Part shown: one piece after another, positions 24,522-32,601 of the stretch
Layout: the number at the start of each line of letters is the position of its first letter
Position numbering within the stretch: the first letter of the stretch is position 1
Source: Kribbella rubisoli
GTDB lineage: Bacteria > Actinomycetota > Actinomycetes > Propionibacteriales > Kribbellaceae
Reading direction: 5' to 3'
NCBI RefSeq assembly: GCF_004217145.1
Contig: NZ_SHKR01000017.1
Span: forward strand, 310,001 to 374,000
Length of the DNA: 64,000 nt
Translations under genes and position numbers: made by a program
Notes under the pieces: generated by a model
Told to the model about the DNA's origin: nothing
What the model saw: the letters and a program-made list of their open reading frames with translations, nothing else
Database searches by the model: none

Positions 24522-25272
24522 CCGAGGTTGTCCGAAGGGTGAACCCGGCGTCCGCCATTCGACTGCGGATCAACGAGTCGAGCCTTTGCCAGCCGGGTGA
24601 GGCTGCGTTGAGGGTGTTCTGCAGGAGGTCGGGGATGGCGGGATCGGCATCGCTGCCGGGTGGTTCGGTGCCGTAGCGCTGGATGCTGGCGGCAACGATC
24701 CGGTCCGCGAGCTCGATCAGGGCTGGATCGTCCGGGTCGAGGTCGTGGGCGTGGTCGGCGGCCAGATACAGGTTTCTCAGGTCGGGATCGGTGAGCGACT
24801 GCGCCTGGTCCTGGAACAAGGTGTCGGCCAGGTCTGGGTGCGTTGCGTAGACGATGATCCACAGGTCGCGCTCCATCGCGATCCACCGGTCGGTGAAGCC
24901 GAGCGCGGGCAGCCCGGCGAGATGCTCCTCGACGTTCGCGGGCAGGATGCGGATCTCGCCGGCGGCCAGCTTGCGGAGTCGGCGCTGAGTGTCGCGGAGA
25001 CCTTTGATGCGGGCGGTCAGGCCGGCATCGATCTGCTGCAGCGCATCGGCGAGCTCTTCCGGGGTTGAACCGAGCTCACGGATCCGCGCGAGCGGTACGC
25101 CGGCGTCCGCCAGCATGCGGATCCGGACCAGCTCGACGACCGCGTCCGCGGAGTACCGGCGGTATCCGGACGAGTCCCGCTCGGGCTCGGGCAGGAGGCC
25201 CTTCGCGTGGTAGACGCGGACGGTCTTGGTCGACACCCCGACGTACCGCGCCAGCTGTCCGATGGTGAGCAC
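24502..25272 (-). CDS. MerR-family transcriptional regulator with large effector domain
   Basis: A 256-residue protein. LTIGQLARYVGVSTKTVRVYHAKGLL is the MerR helix-turn-helix at the extreme N-terminus, followed by SGYRRYSADAVVELVRIRML. A dimerisation helix then leads into a C-terminal domain of about 140 residues without obvious cysteines, so the ligand is probably organic. GTG 25272 is chosen because it puts the DNA-binding motif at residue 2; an upstream ATG (25311) would add 13 residues across the operator. It is divergent from a small-protein gene. Confidence 0.87.
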   Translation of the reverse strand: MLTIGQLARYVGVSTKTVRVYHAKGLLPEPERDSSGYRRYSADAVVELVRIRMLADAGVPLARIRELGSTPEELADALQQIDAGLTARIKGLRDTQRRLRKLAAGEIRILPANVEEHLAGLPALGFTDRWIAMERDLWIIVYATHPDLADTLFQDQAQSLTDPDLRNLYLAADHAHDLDPDDPALIELADRIVAASIQRYGTEPPGSDADPAIPDLLQNTLNAASPGWQRLDSLIRSRMADAGFTLRTTSDDSHDG

Positions 25273-25288
25273 GACTCCATTCTTGACC

Positions 25289-25303
25289 TTGCCCCTAGGG
25301 CAA
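25289..25303. promoter_or_regulatory. MerR-type operator between divergent genes
   Basis: TTGCCC and GGGCAA form a 6-bp-arm palindrome with a 3-bp centre. It directly follows a TTGACC -35 box (25283-25288) on the + strand. A CACGAT at 25309-25314 gives a 20-bp spacer, the overlong spacing MerR proteins correct; transcription would then begin at or near the ATG at 25321. Confidence 0.5.
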
Positions 25304-25320
25304 TGTCGCACGATGGCTGC

Positions 25321-25572
25321 ATGACCGACTGGGACACCCTCCGCACACTCGCCGACGAAGGCAACGAGAAGGCCCTCGCCCGGCTGGCAGATCTGGCCGA
25401 CGAGCGGGACGACGTCGAAGCGTTGAGTGAACTACTCGACGAGGGCTGCGACCGCGCCGGCGAGCATCTCACCCGCCGGGCGGCGGCCGCGAAGGACCTG
25501 GTCGAGCTCCAACGCATCAGCGACGCCGGCTACGACGAGGCAGGCGAAGTGCTCAACCGCCTATTGGACTGA
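25321..25572 (+). CDS. Small protein with three helical repeats
   Basis: An 83-residue soluble protein built from three copies, about 28 residues apart, of a pattern like LADEGNEKALARLADLA, LLDEGCDRAGEHLTRRA and ISDAGYDEAGEVLNRLL. This resembles short HEAT/Sel1-like alpha-alpha repeats and suggests a protein-binding scaffold. There is no ribosome site before the ATG, consistent with a leaderless message. It is divergent from a MerR regulator that probably controls it. Its last 20 bp overlap the opposing second MerR gene. Function is unknown. Confidence 0.7.
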   Translation: MTDWDTLRTLADEGNEKALARLADLADERDDVEALSELLDEGCDRAGEHLTRRAAAAKDLVELQRISDAGYDEAGEVLNRLLD

Positions 25573-25912
25573 GCGGACAGCCGGTGCCGATCCGCTCGGT
25601 CAGGTCGGCGCGCAGCGTCGCCAGGTCCGCCATCCGCCGATCGATGACCTGCACCTTCTCTGCGAGCAGTGCGGACAGAGCGGTCGCCGAGTCGGGGGAG
25701 TCGCGGAGTTGGTCGCCATGCTTGGCGATCTCGGCGAGCGAGAACCCGAGCGCCTGCGCCGTCCGGACGTAATGCAGCCAGGGCACCATCTCCGCGGAGA
25801 AATCCCGGTAGCCGTTCGGCCGGCGCTGACCCTCTACAAGACCGATCCGCTCGTAGAAGCGGATCGTGTCCTTGGACAGGTTCGTCTGCTCAGCGAGCTC
25901 ACCGATGCGCAC
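25553..25912 (-). CDS. MerR-family transcriptional regulator, compact type
   Basis: A 119-residue MerR protein with helix-turn-helix MRIGELAEQTNLSKDTIRFY, then NGYRDFSAEMVPWL and a coiled dimer helix. It resembles the CueR/SoxR size class, but only one cysteine is evident near the C-terminus (GTGCPL), so metal sensing is uncertain. GTG 25912 is chosen because it starts exactly at the DNA-binding domain. It is divergent from the membrane-protein gene at 25969 across a promoter with a 19-bp spacer. Confidence 0.87.
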   Translation of the reverse strand: MRIGELAEQTNLSKDTIRFYERIGLVEGQRRPNGYRDFSAEMVPWLHYVRTAQALGFSLAEIAKHGDQLRDSPDSATALSALLAEKVQVIDRRMADLATLRADLTERIGTGCPLSPIGG

Positions 25913-25929
25913 GGGATCCTCCGTCGGGC

Positions 25930-25960
25930 TTGACCTTGGACAGCACTCCACTGTTTACCT
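25930..25960 (+). promoter_or_regulatory. MerR-controlled promoter with 19-bp spacer
   Basis: TTGACC (25930-25935) and TTACCT (25955-25960) are 19 bp apart, the overlong spacing diagnostic of MerR activation. ACAG/CTGT forms a short inverted repeat within the spacer. The GTG start of the target lies 8 bp downstream of the -10 box. Confidence 0.55.
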
Positions 25961-25968
25961 TCAATCGC

Positions 25969-26397
25969 GTGTCTCCCCAAAACAGCGGCTATCTCCGCAT
26001 CGTCCGCGCGAGCGCCTGGTACGACCTGATCGTCACCGCCGGCTTCGCCACGCCCTGGACCTATGTCCTCGTCCACCGCGCCCTGTCATCGTTCGGGACC
26101 TTCCCGCCGGTCGACCCCATCCAGACCCTGTACGCGAACCTGATGGGTTCGGTCGTGGTCGTCTGGGCGCTGCTCCGCCTGTTCCGCACGCTGCCGCTGC
26201 ACGGCTTGTGTGACGGGATCGCGCGGGTCCTGTTCGCGAGTTGGCAGGCCTATGCGCTGGCGCATGGCGGGCCGAAGATCTTGGTGCTGTTCCTGGTGGT
26301 CGAGGTCAGCTTTGGAGGGGTTCAGCTCCTGCCGTGGTCGGTCGATGGGTTGCGAGGACGCGCGCGAACACGGCAAGTCCAGCCGCCAGCGCGGTGA
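25969..26397 (+). CDS. Small four-helix membrane protein, probable target of the adjacent MerR regulator
   Basis: A 142-residue protein with four hydrophobic helices, for example ANLMGSVVVVWALLRLF and ILVLFLVVEVSFGGVQLL. I do not recognise the family. The GTG start has no ribosome site and lies right after a MerR-type promoter, so the message may be leaderless. The last 92 bp overlap the 3' end of the opposing MFS gene, an unusually long convergent overlap. Confidence 0.7.
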   Translation: MSPQNSGYLRIVRASAWYDLIVTAGFATPWTYVLVHRALSSFGTFPPVDPIQTLYANLMGSVVVVWALLRLFRTLPLHGLCDGIARVLFASWQAYALAHGGPKILVLFLVVEVSFGGVQLLPWSVDGLRGRARTRQVQPPAR

Positions 26398-27487
26398 CCA
26401 CGATGAACGACATTGTCAGGTTGGCGGCCTGGGCGATGCCGCCGATGATCGACGGCGCCACCAGGCCGGACGCGTAGGTGATGGTCGCGACGCCCGCGAT
26501 CGCCTGGCTCGGGTTGGGTCCGGTGTGGCCGGCGGCGGCGAAGGCGAGCGGTACGACGACCGCGATCCCCACGCCGATCAGGCCGAACCCGGCCATCGCC
26601 ACGACCGCCGTCGGCGAAACCACCACGAGCAGCCCGCCCAGCGTCGCGATCACACCGCTCCACCGCACAGTCCGAACGGCGCCGAACCGGTCCACCACCG
26701 CATCACCGGTCAACCGCGCGATCGCCATCGTCAACGCGAACCCGGTCGTCGCCCCGGCTGCGACAGCCGCCGAACTGCCGAGGATGTCCCGCAGATACAC
26801 GGCCGACCAGTCCAGGCTCGCGCCCTCCGCGAACACCGCGCAGAACCCGACCGCCCCGATCAGCAACGCCGACTTCGGCGGCAACGCGAACCTCGCCGGC
26901 GGCTCCTCGTCCTCCTCGGGATGGATGTTCAGCACGAACTGACACACCACCGCACCGATCACCGTCAGCACGACGGCTACCACCGCGTGATGGACCTGTG
27001 CGCTGACATTCGCATGCGCCGCGAGCGTCCCGACCGCCGAACCGAGCAGCGCGCCCACACTCCAGAGACCGTGCAGCCCGGACATGATCGACTTCTTCAG
27101 CCGGTGCTCGATCTCGACGCCGAGCGCGTTCATCGCCACGTCGGCCATGCCCGCCGTACCGCCGTAGATGAAGAGCGCTCCGCACAGTGCGAGCAGACCC
27201 GGGGCGAGCGACGGCAGGATCAGCGCGAGCGTCCAGAGCGCGAGCAGACCGCGCAGCGCGTTCCGCGTCCCGAACCGGTGACTGACCCGGGCGGCGAGCG
27301 GCATCATCAGCGCCGCGCCGAGCGCCGGGAACGCGAGCGCCAGCCCGAGCTGGCCCGCGGACACTCCCGCATGCTCCTGGATCCACGGCACCCGGGTCGC
27401 GAACGACCCGGTCACCGATCCGTGCACACAGAAGACGGCGGCCACGGCGTACCGGGACCGCTTGACGAGTGTGGTGTCCTCAGTCAC
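26306..27487 (-). CDS. MFS transporter (YbjJ-like)
   Basis: A 393-residue, 12-helix transporter. GSFATRVPWIQEHAGVSAGQ and the helix 4 segment GTAGMADVAMNALGVEIE are typical of the YbjJ/fucose-permease-like subgroup, and HGLWSVGALLGSAVG follows. It is divergent from a DeoR regulator across 52 bp with a perfect palindrome, and it is related in pattern to the MFS protein encoded just beyond that regulator (28298-29491). The substrate may be a sugar, by analogy. Confidence 0.87.
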   Translation of the reverse strand: MTEDTTLVKRSRYAVAAVFCVHGSVTGSFATRVPWIQEHAGVSAGQLGLALAFPALGAALMMPLAARVSHRFGTRNALRGLLALWTLALILPSLAPGLLALCGALFIYGGTAGMADVAMNALGVEIEHRLKKSIMSGLHGLWSVGALLGSAVGTLAAHANVSAQVHHAVVAVVLTVIGAVVCQFVLNIHPEEDEEPPARFALPPKSALLIGAVGFCAVFAEGASLDWSAVYLRDILGSSAAVAAGATTGFALTMAIARLTGDAVVDRFGAVRTVRWSGVIATLGGLLVVVSPTAVVAMAGFGLIGVGIAVVVPLAFAAAGHTGPNPSQAIAGVATITYASGLVAPSIIGGIAQAANLTMSFIVVTALAAGLAVFARVLATHRPTTAGAEPLQS

Positions 27488-27491
27488 AAGT

Positions 27492-27508
27492 AAACAGACA
27501 ATCTGTTT
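27492..27508. promoter_or_regulatory. Perfect palindromic operator, probable DeoR-family site
   Basis: AAACAGA-CAA-TCTGTTT, 7-bp arms with a 3-bp centre, lies 4 bp from the MFS start codon and 31 bp from the DeoR start codon. Its low GC stands out in this genome. It could repress both divergent genes. Confidence 0.65.
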
Positions 27509-27539
27509 GAACGATCAGGCGGATGGTAGATTTTTGCGC

Positions 27540-28301
27540 GTGAGAAGTGCAGAACGGCATCAAGTGATCGTAGAACGACTACGAGTCGTCGACCGAGTGT
27601 CGGTCCAGGAACTGGTCGAGGCGACCGAGGCGTCGGACATGACAGTCCGCCGCGACCTCGACTTCCTGGCGGCGCAGGGCGTGCTGAAGCGCGTCCACGG
27701 TGGCGCCGTGTCCGCGATGCCGTCCGGCCTCGAGCCGCCGTACTCGCTCCGCACGCAGGCCGCGACCGCCGCCAAGCAGGCGATCGCCAGGGCCGCGGTC
27801 GAGCACCTCCACGACGGCGAGACAATCGTCCTCGACAGCGGTACGACGGCACTCGAGACCGCGCGACTGCTGCACGACCGCGCTCTCACGGTCATGCCGC
27901 TGTCGCTGCAGGTCGCGCACGAGTTGGCGGATGCGCCGCGGATCCGGCTGCTGATGCCGGGCGGTGAGGCGCGCAAGGGCGAGCTGTCGCTGGTCGGTCC
28001 GCTGACCGTCGCCTCGCTGCGGGCGCTGCGCTTCGACGCCGCCGTACTCAGTCCGTGCGCCTTCAGTCTCGACGCCGGGCTGACTGCCTTCGACTTGGGC
28101 GATGCGGAGGTCAAGCAGGAGGCGATGAACGTCGCCACTCGCACCGTCGTACTCGCGGACGGAGCCAAATGGGACCGCTCCGCCCTCGCCTACGTCTGCC
28201 CGGCCGACCGCCCGGACCTGATCATCACCGACGAGTCGGCTCCCGAAGACCAACGCATACTCCTGACCCAACGCGGCGTAATCGTAGAGGTGGCCTCTTG
28301 A
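27540..28301 (+). CDS. DeoR-family transcriptional regulator
   Basis: A 253-residue regulator. The N-terminal helix-turn-helix includes RHQVIVERLRVVDRVSVQEL and EASDMTVRRDLDFLAAQGV, followed by the canonical RVHGGAV. The sugar-phosphate-sensing DeoRC domain shows IVLDSGTTALETARLL and VVLADGAKWDRSAL. GTG 27540 is chosen because it starts directly at the DNA-binding domain. It sits between two similar MFS transporters, divergent from one and overlapping the other by 4 bp. Confidence 0.9.
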   Translation: MRSAERHQVIVERLRVVDRVSVQELVEATEASDMTVRRDLDFLAAQGVLKRVHGGAVSAMPSGLEPPYSLRTQAATAAKQAIARAAVEHLHDGETIVLDSGTTALETARLLHDRALTVMPLSLQVAHELADAPRIRLLMPGGEARKGELSLVGPLTVASLRALRFDAAVLSPCAFSLDAGLTAFDLGDAEVKQEAMNVATRTVVLADGAKWDRSALAYVCPADRPDLIITDESAPEDQRILLTQRGVIVEVAS

Positions 28302-29491
28302 CCGCGACCGACCTGCGACCGCAGACCGCGCCGCCGCGCGCCGCTCGGGTCGCCACCTGGATGTACTTCGGCCTGAACGGCTTCGCGGTCGGGATGTGGG
28401 TCGTGCACATCCCGAGCATCGAGCAGAAGACCGGCATCACCCACAGCACGCTCGGGCTGCTCCTGCTGGTGCTCGGCGGCGCAGCGTTCACCGGCATGCA
28501 GGTCGCGGGTCCGCTCGTCGACAAGCTCGGCCAGCGCCGGCTCGTCCCGGCGGCCGGCATCCTGCTCGGCATCGCGCTCGCCGGACCGGGCCTCGCGACG
28601 AACTGGTGGACGCTCGGCCTCACGCTGATACTGATCGGCTTCGGCAACGGCTCGATCGACGTCGGCATGAACGCGCAGGCCGTCGTGGTCGAGCGCGGTT
28701 ACCCGCGGCCGATCATGGCCGCCTTCCATGCGATGTGGTCGATCGGCGGTGCCATCGCCGCGATCGTCGGTGCGGCGACGCTGCGGGCCGACGTACCGCC
28801 GGAAGTCACACTCGCATCGGCCGGTGTGGTGTGCATCGTGCTGTCCCTCGTCGCCAGCCGGTTCTTGCTGGAGGCAACCGTTCCTCCGGAGGACGACGTC
28901 GCCGAGGGGGAGCAGCGGGCGAAGCCGTCGGCCAAGCTGGTCTGGGCTCTGGGCGGACTCGCCTTCGGCCTGATGCTGTCCGAGGGCGTCGCGAACGACT
29001 GGGCCGCGCTGCACTTCCGCGACATCCTCGGCACCTCCGTGAGCACGGCTGCCTACGCGTACGGCGCGTTCGCGGTCGCGATGACCGTGGGCCGATTCCT
29101 CACCGACCGGGTCGCGGCCGTCGTCGGACCGGCAGCGATCGTCCGCTGGGGCGCCGCGATGGCAGCGGTCGGCCTGACGCTGGTGATCGTCGTACCGTGG
29201 GTGCCCGTCGCGCTCGTCGGCTGGGCCATCTTCGGGCTGGGCCTCGCAGGCGGCGTACCGCAGCTGTTCACCGCCGCAGGCAACCTCGACCCGCGGTCGT
29301 CCGGCGCGCTGATGGCGCGCGTCGTCGGCCTCGGGTACGTCGGACTGCTCGCCGGGCCCGCGCTGATCGGCGGGCTCGCGCACTGGATGCCGCTGAACAT
29401 CGCGTTCATCCTGCCGGTCGTGCTGTGCGTGCTGACGTTCTTCGGCGGCCCTGTCCTCAACGGCCGTGAGATGAAGAAGAGCGCTAACTAA
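28298..29491 (+). CDS. MFS transporter (YbjJ-like), co-transcribed with the DeoR regulator
   Basis: A 397-residue, 12-helix transporter. GLNGFAVGMWVVHIPSIEQKT and GFGNGSIDVGMNAQAVVVE closely parallel the corresponding segments of the MFS protein at 26306-27487, so the two are probably paralogues. The best start is a TTG in a TTGA overlap with the DeoR stop; no ATG or GTG fits in frame nearby. The 3' end overlaps the opposing PLP-enzyme gene by 8 bp. Confidence 0.86.
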   Translation: MTATDLRPQTAPPRAARVATWMYFGLNGFAVGMWVVHIPSIEQKTGITHSTLGLLLLVLGGAAFTGMQVAGPLVDKLGQRRLVPAAGILLGIALAGPGLATNWWTLGLTLILIGFGNGSIDVGMNAQAVVVERGYPRPIMAAFHAMWSIGGAIAAIVGAATLRADVPPEVTLASAGVVCIVLSLVASRFLLEATVPPEDDVAEGEQRAKPSAKLVWALGGLAFGLMLSEGVANDWAALHFRDILGTSVSTAAYAYGAFAVAMTVGRFLTDRVAAVVGPAAIVRWGAAMAAVGLTLVIVVPWVPVALVGWAIFGLGLAGGVPQLFTAAGNLDPRSSGALMARVVGLGYVGLLAGPALIGGLAHWMPLNIAFILPVVLCVLTFFGGPVLNGREMKKSAN

Positions 29492-30587
29492 GGGCTTGCT
29501 CGAGGTCCGCCCACAGGTCGTCGGGGTGCTCGATGCCGACGGACAGGCGGATCAGGTCCTCAGGGATCGTCGGGACCTCCATCGGCCAGCGGCGGCGGCG
29601 TTCGAGCATCGACTCGACACCGCCGAGGCTCGTCGCGTGCACCCAGAGCTCGGTGCGTTCGCAGACCCGCTGGGCGAGCGCCGCGTCGCCGCCGAGTTCG
29701 ACCGCGAGGATCGCGCCGAAGCCGGACATCTGGGCGGCCGCGCGGTGATGCCCGGGATCGCTCGGCAGTCCGGGGTAGCGGACGCGGCTGACGCGCGGGT
29801 GTTCCAGCAGGCGCTCGGCCAGGAACGCGGCGTTCGACTGGGCGCGCTCGAGGCGGAGAGCGAGGGTACGCAGACCGCGCAGCGCGAGCCAGGCCTCCAT
29901 CGGGCCCGGGATCGCGCCGAGTCCGCGGCGACGGCTCTCGATCGCCGACCACAGGTCGTCGTCCGCGGTGATGACCGCGCCGAGGATGACGTCGGAGTGG
30001 CCGGAGATGAACTTGGTCGCCGAATGCATCACGACATCCGCGCCGAGCTGGAGCGGCTGCTGGAGCAGGGGAGTCGCGAACGTGTTGTCCACGACAACGG
30101 TCGCGCCGGCCGCGTGCCCAGCTTCGGCAAGCGCCGGGATGTCGGCGACCTCCATAGCGGGGTTGGTCGGCGACTCGATCCACAGCATGTCGGCTCCGTC
30201 GAGGACCCGCTTGACGGCCTCGGTATCCGCGACGTCGACGTGCTCGACCGTCAGCCGGCCGGTCTCGGTCTGCTGATCGAGCAGCGCGACCACGCCGGAG
30301 TACGCGTGCTGCGGCGCCACGACCCGCCCGCCGACCGGAACCAGGTCGATCACCGCGGCTGCCGCCGCCATCCCCGAGGCGAACGTCAGCCCACGCCCGC
30401 CTTCGAGCTCGCCGAGCGTCTCCTCGAGCGCCGACCACGCGTCGTTGCCGAACCGCCCGTACCCGCGATCGCCGCCGGCGACGTACGTCGAACTGAACAC
30501 CGGCGACTCACCGACCGGCGCATTCGGCACCCGCTCCGGCCGGCCCGCGTGAACGACGACCGTGGACGGATCAAGCTCAGGAGTCAT
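29484..30587 (-). CDS. Cys/Met metabolism PLP-dependent enzyme (cystathionine gamma-synthase/lyase family)
   Basis: A 367-residue fold-type I PLP enzyme. SATKFISGHSD holds the Schiff-base lysine (about residue 192), FASGMAAAAAVIDL the phosphate cup, and WIESPTNPAMEVADI and VVVDNTFATP the cofactor-binding aspartate region. SLGGVESMLERRRRW is the C-terminal signature. Family members split or build cystathionine or act as methionine gamma-lyases; sequence alone does not decide here. The gene starts 10 bp inside the end of the TetR gene, so the two are probably one transcript. Confidence 0.9.
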   Translation of the reverse strand: MTPELDPSTVVVHAGRPERVPNAPVGESPVFSSTYVAGGDRGYGRFGNDAWSALEETLGELEGGRGLTFASGMAAAAAVIDLVPVGGRVVAPQHAYSGVVALLDQQTETGRLTVEHVDVADTEAVKRVLDGADMLWIESPTNPAMEVADIPALAEAGHAAGATVVVDNTFATPLLQQPLQLGADVVMHSATKFISGHSDVILGAVITADDDLWSAIESRRRGLGAIPGPMEAWLALRGLRTLALRLERAQSNAAFLAERLLEHPRVSRVRYPGLPSDPGHHRAAAQMSGFGAILAVELGGDAALAQRVCERTELWVHATSLGGVESMLERRRRWPMEVPTIPEDLIRLSVGIEHPDDLWADLEQALS

Positions 30588-31206
30588 ACCCCGAATTGTC
30601 GCTGACGCGATAGGTAGCAGCGGGCAGGGGGATGCCGCCGGTGCGGAGCAGGCTCATCGCCTGGCGGGCGAGCGATCTCGCGTCGGTGGTGTCGGGCGTG
30701 TCGACCCAGACGCGGACGACCGTCTCGATGATGTTCATCGCAATCCCGGCCGCCAGCGCGCCGGTGAACTCGGCCCGGTTGTCGGCGGGCAACCGCAGTA
30801 CCAGCTCGTCGGCCAGATCGGTGCGGAAACGCCAGATCAACTCGTTGAGATGAGCGCTCACCGACGCGGTCTGCGCGGCCATGTCGAACACGGCTCGTAC
30901 CCGGCCCGGATTGGTCTCGAGCTGCTCCAGGACGCGCTCGATCACCGCCTGCAGGCCGGCCGTCAGCTCCAGCTCGGGCTGCTCGCGGAACCAGCTCACT
31001 GCGTCGCCCAGGCAGTCCTCGACGAACTCGAGGACCAGCGTCTCCTTGGTCGGGAAGTACCGGTACAGCGTGCTCGGCCCGACCTCGGCCGCCGCCGCGA
31101 TCTGCTCGACCGTGGTCCGGCCGAAGCCGTTGTCGTTGAACAGCTCGAACGCTTTGTCCGCGATCAGCCGGCGGGTCCGCTCCCGCTTCACCTCGCGCAG
31201 TCCCAT
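30577..31206 (-). CDS. TetR-family transcriptional regulator
   Basis: A 209-residue regulator. The N-terminal domain reads REVKRERTRRLIADKAFELF, then TTVEQIAAAAEVGPSTLYRYFPTKE across the helix-turn-helix. The C-terminal ligand domain is variable, as usual. ATG 31206 has GGAGGTG 5-6 bp upstream and is preferred over the start 24 codons further out. It faces the P450 gene across 107 bp containing a perfect TetR-like palindrome. Confidence 0.9.
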   Translation of the reverse strand: MGLREVKRERTRRLIADKAFELFNDNGFGRTTVEQIAAAAEVGPSTLYRYFPTKETLVLEFVEDCLGDAVSWFREQPELELTAGLQAVIERVLEQLETNPGRVRAVFDMAAQTASVSAHLNELIWRFRTDLADELVLRLPADNRAEFTGALAAGIAMNIIETVVRVWVDTPDTTDARSLARQAMSLLRTGGIPLPAATYRVSDNSGYDS

Positions 31207-31265
31207 CAGCACCTCCGCGGGCAGGGTACCGTTTCGCCGACTCGCCGGATGTTGCTTCTCTTTGG

Positions 31266-31295
31266 TTGACCCAGCCATATGGTAGTCACTACCAA
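31266..31295 (+). promoter_or_regulatory. P450 promoter with TetR-type operator over the -10 box
   Basis: TTGACC (31266-31271) and TACCAA (31290-31295) are 18 bp apart. TGGTAGT-C-ACTACCA (31280-31294) is a perfect 15-bp palindrome covering the -10 box. Repression by the divergent TetR protein is the simplest reading. Confidence 0.7.
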
Positions 31296-31313
31296 ATTCC
31301 TTTGGGAGGGTTC

Positions 31314-32510
31314 ATGACCGAGAGCTTCCCCGTCGGCAGGCCGTCCGGGTGTCCTTTCGATCCGGCGCAGGAGTACGCCGGCTTCCGCCGTAGACCTGAG
31401 CTGGCCAAGGTCTCCACGCCGGCCGGAGTCGACGCCTATGTGGTCAGCCGGTACGACGACGTACGGACGCTGCTGCGGGACAGCCGGCTGAGCTCGAGGT
31501 CCGCGCCGTCGGACCACGTCGTGCCGGGCGCTGATCTGGACCGGGAGGCCGAGTCGGGCTCGATCCTTCACGCGGACGGCGCGGCGCACAGGCGGCTGCG
31601 GCGGATGCTGGCGACCGAGTTCGCGGTGAAGCGGATGGAGGCGATGCGGCCGCGGATCGCCGCGATGATCGACACACAGCTCGACGCGATGCTCGCCGCC
31701 GGTGGGCCGGTCGATCTGGTGCAGGCGTTCGCGCTGCCGATCCCGTCGCTGGTGATCTGCGAGCTGCTGGGCGTTCCCTATGCGGACCGCGCCGAGTTCC
31801 AGGAGCGGAGCGCGACGCTGGTGCGGGTCGACGGCGATCGGGACGAGATCATGCGGGTCAGCGACGCGCTCAACCAGTACATGGTCGGGCTCGTGCTGGC
31901 GAAGCAGTCATCGCCGTCGGACGATCTGCTGTCGCGGCTGATCGCCCGTGGCGAGGAGCTGGGCGAGCCGCTGAGCCTGCCGGAGCTGGTGTCGATCGGG
32001 ATCACGCTGCTGATCGCGGGGCACGAGACGACGGCGAACATGATCGCTCTGAGCACGCTCGCCCTGCTGCGGAACCCTGTCGAGCTCGCCGCGCTGCGGG
32101 CCGATCCCACGCTGGCGCCGGGCGCGGTCGAGGAGCTGCTTCGGTATCTGTCCGTCGTCCAGTTCGGGCTGTTCCGGCACGTCACGGACGAGCTGCCGGT
32201 CGGGGCCGCGACTCTGCAGGCCGGTGACTTCCTGATCGCGGCGCTGGCGTCGGCGAACCGGGACTCTGCGGTGTTCCCGGAGCCCGACCAGCTGGACCTG
32301 CGGAGGTCGGACGGGGCGCATGTCGCCTTCGGGTTCGGGCCGCATCAGTGTCTCGGCCAGCAATTGGCTCGGGTCGAGCTGCAGGAGGTTTTCACCCGGT
32401 TGTACCCGCGGATCCCGACGCTGCGACTCGCCGTACCGTTCGAGGAAATCGAGTACCGGGACAACACGCTCGTGTACGGAGTGACAGCGTTGCCAGTCAC
32501 CTGGGACTGA
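31314..32510 (+). CDS. Cytochrome P450 (bacterial CYP105-like class)
   Basis: A 398-residue soluble haem monooxygenase. The I-helix motif is LIAGHETTANMIAL (about residue 239), the ExxR is VEELLRYLSV, and the haem-binding loop is FGFGPHQCLGQQLARVEL with cysteine near residue 347. The length is typical of actinobacterial class I P450s. ATG 31314 follows GGGAGGG. There is no ferredoxin or reductase gene alongside. Control by the neighbouring TetR protein suggests a xenobiotic or secondary-metabolite substrate. Confidence 0.95.
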   Translation: MTESFPVGRPSGCPFDPAQEYAGFRRRPELAKVSTPAGVDAYVVSRYDDVRTLLRDSRLSSRSAPSDHVVPGADLDREAESGSILHADGAAHRRLRRMLATEFAVKRMEAMRPRIAAMIDTQLDAMLAAGGPVDLVQAFALPIPSLVICELLGVPYADRAEFQERSATLVRVDGDRDEIMRVSDALNQYMVGLVLAKQSSPSDDLLSRLIARGEELGEPLSLPELVSIGITLLIAGHETTANMIALSTLALLRNPVELAALRADPTLAPGAVEELLRYLSVVQFGLFRHVTDELPVGAATLQAGDFLIAALASANRDSAVFPEPDQLDLRRSDGAHVAFGFGPHQCLGQQLARVELQEVFTRLYPRIPTLRLAVPFEEIEYRDNTLVYGVTALPVTWD

Positions 32511-32601
32511 CCCGAAGGGCGGTCGTTACGGAGTGCGATCTGAAGGGGTCTTAACCGAACCCTGGTCGGAACCTGATCCCTGGGCCGCTACAGTCGAGCC
32601 G

